Shown here piece by piece: positions 60,157 to 64,000 of a stretch of 64,000 bases of DNA (its first letter is position 1; each line of letters starts with the position of its first letter). Source of the DNA: Acetomicrobium hydrogeniformans ATCC BAA-1850 (GTDB lineage Bacteria; Synergistota; Synergistia; Synergistales; Acetomicrobiaceae); assembly GCF_000160455.2 (NCBI RefSeq), contig NZ_ACJX03000001.1:1374001-1438000 (forward strand), in the 5' to 3' direction. Below the pieces are notes generated by a model that worked only from the letters and a program-made list of their open reading frames with translations, ran no database searches and was not told the DNA's origin. Both the position numbers and the translations under genes were made by a program.

Positions 60157-63100
60157 ATGTCAAATTTCGTGAATATGGGGAGAAAACGCGAGAGGTTGTT
60201 TTTTGGTCCTTCAAAAGAATTAGTCGCCCTGCCTTATTTAGTCGAGCTGCAACACCAATCTTACAAATGGTTTTTGCAACCAGATGAAGCCCCTGACTAC
60301 AGAAAGTCTCAGGGGCTTCAGGAGCTGCTAGAAGAGATCTTTCCGATAGAAAGTTACGACGGTTCCTTTGTCATCGAGTTTGTTCGATATTACATCGATC
60401 CTCCCACCTTGACGGAAGAAGAGGCAAGACAAAAGGATTTGACCTGGTCCATGCCTCTTCGCGCTACAGTTCAGCTGATCAATCGCGGCTCCGGGGAGAT
60501 CAAGGAGGAAGAGATTTTCCTCGGAGATTTTCCCGTAATGACGGACAGAGGAAGCTTTATCATCAACGGCACGGAAAGGGTTGTCGTAAACCAGCTGGCT
60601 CGCTCGGCGGGAGTTTATTTCAGCATTGAGACGGGGGTTCCCGGTCAGGAGGTTTACAAGGCCAAGATTATACCCGACAGAGGCGCCTGGCTCGAGTTCG
60701 ACCTTACCCCAGGCGACGTCTTGTCCGTTAACATCGACAACAGGCGCAAGGTTCCCGCAACAGCGCTTCTAAAGGCCTTTGGCATCAGGGACAATACGGA
60801 GTTGCTAAGGACATTCGGAGGTGTCGAGGAAGAGGTTGATATCGTAGAGGAAGAGATTAGAGGGCGCTTGATCGCCGAAGACATAATAGACAGCGCTGGC
60901 CACGTGGTAATACCCAAAAACGATCGTCTCACCAAAGAGCACGTCGAAGTTTTATGGAACAGCGGCAGGACGAAGGTAAGATTGTGGAATGTGGACCCTG
61001 TATTCGCAGCTACCCTGGAACGCGACGGCACCGATACGCCCGAGGAGGCGATGCTCGAGATTTTTAGGCGCATGCGTCCTAACGAGCCTCTGAGGGTGGA
61101 AAACGCTAAAGATTACGTCTATTCCCTTTTCTTCGATACCAGACGATACAACTTGGGCCGAGTGGGAAGGTATAAATTGAACAGAAGGCTTGGTCTCAAT
61201 ATATCCGAGGAGGTTCGTCTGCTCACTATAGATGATTTGGTGACCATCGTTAAGGGCATACTCAACTTGAGAGACGGATTGGAGCGGGAGGACGATATAG
61301 ATCATCTCGCCAACAGGCGTGTCCGTTCGGTAGGGGAGCTCCTTCAGAATCAAATTCGTATAGGATTGCTGAGGATGGAACGCATCGCAAAGGACAGGAT
61401 GACCACCATACCCGATCTTTCTACCGCAACAGCTCACGATCTCATAAACATTCGCCCCATCTCGGCTGCAATAAGGGAATTTTTCGGTTCCAGCCAGTTA
61501 TCTCAATTTATGGATCAGACTAACCCTCTGGCCGACGTCACACATAGGCGGAGGTTGTCTGCCATGGGGCCCGGAGGTTTGACCAGAGAAAGAGCGGGGT
61601 TTGAGGCGAGGGACGTACACCCGTCTCACTATGGGAGGATATGCCCTATCGAGACTCCGGAAGGTCCAAATATAGGTTTGGTTACCTCCTTGGCCAATTA
61701 CGCCAGGGTCAACGAATACGGCTTCCTAATGTCGCCAAAGCGCGTCGTCAGGAACAGGTATGTCACCGACGAAGTTGTATATCTTCCCGCCGACGAAGAG
61801 GACGAGGCCTTTGTCGCCAGAGCAAACATACCCTTGGATGAAGAGGGAAGGATATGCGAAGAAGAGGTCCACGTCAGGCATCGCGGATCCATAGTCATAG
61901 TTCCTCCCGAACAAGTAAATTACGTCGACGTAACGCCAAAACAGATCGTGTCCGTTTCGGCAGCCCTGATACCCTTCCTTGAACATGACGACGCCAATAG
62001 GGCTTTGATGGGTTCTAACATGCAAAGACAAGCTGTTCCTCTCGTGCAGAGCGAATCTCCCCTTGTGGGCACGGGCATGGAGGAAAAGGTCGCAAGGGAC
62101 TCGGGAGCCTGTATATTGGCCAAAAGGCCCGGGACGGTTACCTATGTCGATGCCAACAAAATTCAGGTTACTACCGAGGATGGCTTGGTGGATACCTATA
62201 CTTTGATAAAGTTCAGAAGGTCTAACCAGGGAACGGTAATACACCAGCGTCCTATCGTCAGAAAGGGAGATTTCGTCAATGAGGGAGATTTTCTGGCAGA
62301 CGGTCAGGCGGTGGATCATGGCGAATTGGCGTTGGGCAGGAACGTCTTGGTTGCCTTTATGGGGTGGGAGGGCTATAACTTCGAAGATGCCATCCTTCTC
62401 AGTGAAAGGCTCGTAAAAGAGGACGTATATACGTCGATCCATATAGAGGAATACGAAATAGATGCCAGGGATACAAAGCTGGGTCCCGAGGAGATAACCA
62501 GAGATATCCCCAACGTGGGAGAAGACCAGCTGAAAAATTTGGACGAAAGAGGCATTGTTCGCATAGGAGCTGAGGTAAGGGCCGGGGATATCCTGGTAGG
62601 CAAGGTCTCGCCTAAGGGCGAAACGGATCAGACACCTGAGGAAAAGTTGCTCAGGGCCATTTTCGGGGAAAAGGCCCGCGAGGTGAGGGATACTTCTCTG
62701 AGGGTGCCTCACGGCGAAGGTGGCAAGGTCGTAGCCGTTAAGCGGCTTTCCCGGGATGAATACAGCGATGATCTTCCTCCCGGAGTCAACGAAGTGGTTA
62801 AGGTATTTTTGGCCCAAATCAGAAAAATTACCGTGGGAGATAAGATGGCAGGACGCCACGGCAACAAAGGGGTTGTGTCCAGAATCTTGCCCGTGGAAGA
62901 CATGCCTTATTTGCCCGATGGCACCCCCGTAGATGTGGTCTTGAACCCGCTTGGCGTTCCCAGCCGAATGAACTTGGGCCAAGTTCTTGAGACCATATTA
63001 GGGTTTGTGGCCTATCACAACGGATGGAGCGTTGCGACTCCCGTCTTTGAAGGTGCCTCTGTGGACGAGATATTCAAGTATATGGAGGAGATTCGGGATC

Positions 63101-63708
63101 GCAAGCTTCCCGATCTCACCAGGGACGGAAGCATCGTCCTTTACGACGGGAGGACGGGCGAACCCTTCGAGAATAAAGTTACCGTGGGATATATGTACAT
63201 GCTCAAGCTGATCCATCTTGTCGACGACAAGATCCATGCCCGATCCGTTGGCCCCTATAGCTTGATAACGCAACAGCCTCTGGGAGGAAAATCCCAATTT
63301 GGCGGACAACGCTTCGGAGAAATGGAAGTTTGGGCCCTGGAAGGATATGGCGCATCTCACATATTGCAGGAGATGCTCACCATCAAATCCGATGATGTGC
63401 AAGGACGTCTCAAGACATTCGAGAGCATAGTCAAAGGTCAAAACATAGGAAACCCCGGTGTGCCCGAGAGCTTTAGGGTACTCGTAAAAGAGCTTCAGGG
63501 ATTGGGCCTTGACGTGCAGGTCCTTTACGATGACGACAGTGTTGGCTACGTTGAGGAGGAAGAGCAGAATATAGTTGAAGTGAAGAAAGAGACGGAGAAA
63601 AGACCTCAGACAAAAAAGGAAGAGGCAAAGATAGGTTTGGAAGCCAGGATCTTCGGCGATCCGGACGATGACGAAGCAGAAGTGGACCCTGAGGGGGATG
63701 ATGCGTAA
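60157..63708 (+). CDS. rpoB: DNA-directed RNA polymerase subunit beta
   Basis: The 1183-residue beta subunit. Diagnostic segments include the Rif region ([22 protein letters not shown]), [62 protein letters not shown] and [20 protein letters not shown]. The C-terminal tail is acidic ([14 protein letters not shown]). The Rif region reads as wild type. It has its own promoter and is directly followed by rpoC. The usual upstream rplKAJL genes are absent. Confidence 0.98.
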   Translation: MSNFVNMGRKRERLFFGPSKELVALPYLVELQHQSYKWFLQPDEAPDYRKSQGLQELLEEIFPIESYDGSFVIEFVRYYIDPPTLTEEEARQKDLTWSMPLRATVQLINRGSGEIKEEEIFLGDFPVMTDRGSFIINGTERVVVNQLARSAGVYFSIETGVPGQEVYKAKIIPDRGAWLEFDLTPGDVLSVNIDNRRKVPATALLKAFGIRDNTELLRTFGGVEEEVDIVEEEIRGRLIAEDIIDSAGHVVIPKNDRLTKEHVEVLWNSGRTKVRLWNVDPVFAATLERDGTDTPEEAMLEIFRRMRPNEPLRVENAKDYVYSLFFDTRRYNLGRVGRYKLNRRLGLNISEEVRLLTIDDLVTIVKGILNLRDGLEREDDIDHLANRRVRSVGELLQNQIRIGLLRMERIAKDRMTTIPDLSTATAHDLINIRPISAAIREFFGSSQLSQFMDQTNPLADVTHRRRLSAMGPGGLTRERAGFEARDVHPSHYGRICPIETPEGPNIGLVTSLANYARVNEYGFLMSPKRVVRNRYVTDEVVYLPADEEDEAFVARANIPLDEEGRICEEEVHVRHRGSIVIVPPEQVNYVDVTPKQIVSVSAALIPFLEHDDANRALMGSNMQRQAVPLVQSESPLVGTGMEEKVARDSGACILAKRPGTVTYVDANKIQVTTEDGLVDTYTLIKFRRSNQGTVIHQRPIVRKGDFVNEGDFLADGQAVDHGELALGRNVLVAFMGWEGYNFEDAILLSERLVKEDVYTSIHIEEYEIDARDTKLGPEEITRDIPNVGEDQLKNLDERGIVRIGAEVRAGDILVGKVSPKGETDQTPEEKLLRAIFGEKAREVRDTSLRVPHGEGGKVVAVKRLSRDEYSDDLPPGVNEVVKVFLAQIRKITVGDKMAGRHGNKGVVSRILPVEDMPYLPDGTPVDVVLNPLGVPSRMNLGQVLETILGFVAYHNGWSVATPVFEGASVDEIFKYMEEIRDRKLPDLTRDGSIVLYDGRTGEPFENKVTVGYMYMLKLIHLVDDKIHARSVGPYSLITQQPLGGKSQFGGQRFGEMEVWALEGYGASHILQEMLTIKSDDVQGRLKTFESIVKGQNIGNPGVPESFRVLVKELQGLGLDVQVLYDDDSVGYVEEEEQNIVEVKKETEKRPQTKKEEAKIGLEARIFGDPDDDEAEVDPEGDDA

Positions 63709-64000
<292 letters not shown>

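Noticed and set aside
61726-62982. Long minus-strand frame of 418 codons inside rpoB
   Set aside because: It is opposite a fully conserved part of rpoB, has no family resemblance and no ribosome-binding site; codon bias of rpoB produces it.

Overview
The window is a dense, almost entirely plus-strand stretch of bacterial core chromosome of moderate GC content. It carries about 64 protein genes, one tRNA, and no phage, insertion sequence or CRISPR. The cell is diderm (LptA-like and LptB proteins, MurJ, SecDF) and most likely anaerobic (rubredoxin, a hydrogenase maturation peptidase, a HypE-like protein, a K+-dependent-type membrane pyrophosphatase). My best guess from these features and the protein sequences is the Synergistota (an Acetomicrobium/Anaerobaculum-like organism). 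That is inference from memory, not a search result. TTG start codons are unusually frequent.

Layout. 1-2.3 kb: end of a TrmI-type tRNA methyltransferase, QueH, a HypE-like ATP-binding protein and rubredoxin. 2.35-6.9 kb: a threonine T-box leader followed by thrC-thrB-lysC-asd. 6.9-10.5 kb: envelope genes (LptA-like, lptB, murJ) with one hydrogenase-maturation-type peptidase on the minus strand. 10.5-13.2 kb: hslO, an unknown exported protein, a small zinc ribbon and tsaD. 13.3-15.4 kb: CIRCE-controlled groES-groEL. 15.4-19.9 kb: larB, rnr, an AI-2E-family permease and mobB. 20-22.1 kb: hppA with its own promoter and a leader hairpin. 22.2-25.2 kb: dnaG-rpoD. 25.3-28.9 kb: an eRF1/Vms1-like (baeRF) protein, then rqcP-eno-rex. 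28.9-31.7 kb: yajC-secD-secF. 31.8-38 kb: a small coiled-coil protein, a radical SAM protein, a LapA-like protein, recJ and rel. 38-39 kb: dtd and a metallo-beta-lactamase-fold hydrolase. 39.1-46.1 kb: mreB-mreC-mreD-mrdA-minC-minD-minE-rodA. 46.1-53.4 kb: two radical-SAM-associated proteins, rng and smc. 53.4-59.9 kb: trmN6-like, rsmI, metG, tatD, tgt and tsaC/sua5. Then tRNA-Leu(CAG), and rpoB-rpoC from a strong promoter, with rpoC cut by the window end.

The genes form functional blocks. Threonine biosynthesis responds to uncharged tRNA-Thr. The elongation machinery (Mre, PBP2, RodA) is interleaved with the division-site selector (MinCDE). Translation-quality and tRNA-modification functions recur: t6A (tsaD, tsaC), queuosine (queH, tgt), Dtd, RsmI, RqcP and the baeRF protein. 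The most thought-provoking item is the eRF1/Vms1-type protein encoded next to RqcP, the bacterial ribosome-quality-control factor. The second is the uncharacterised radical SAM protein paired with a small coiled-coil protein.
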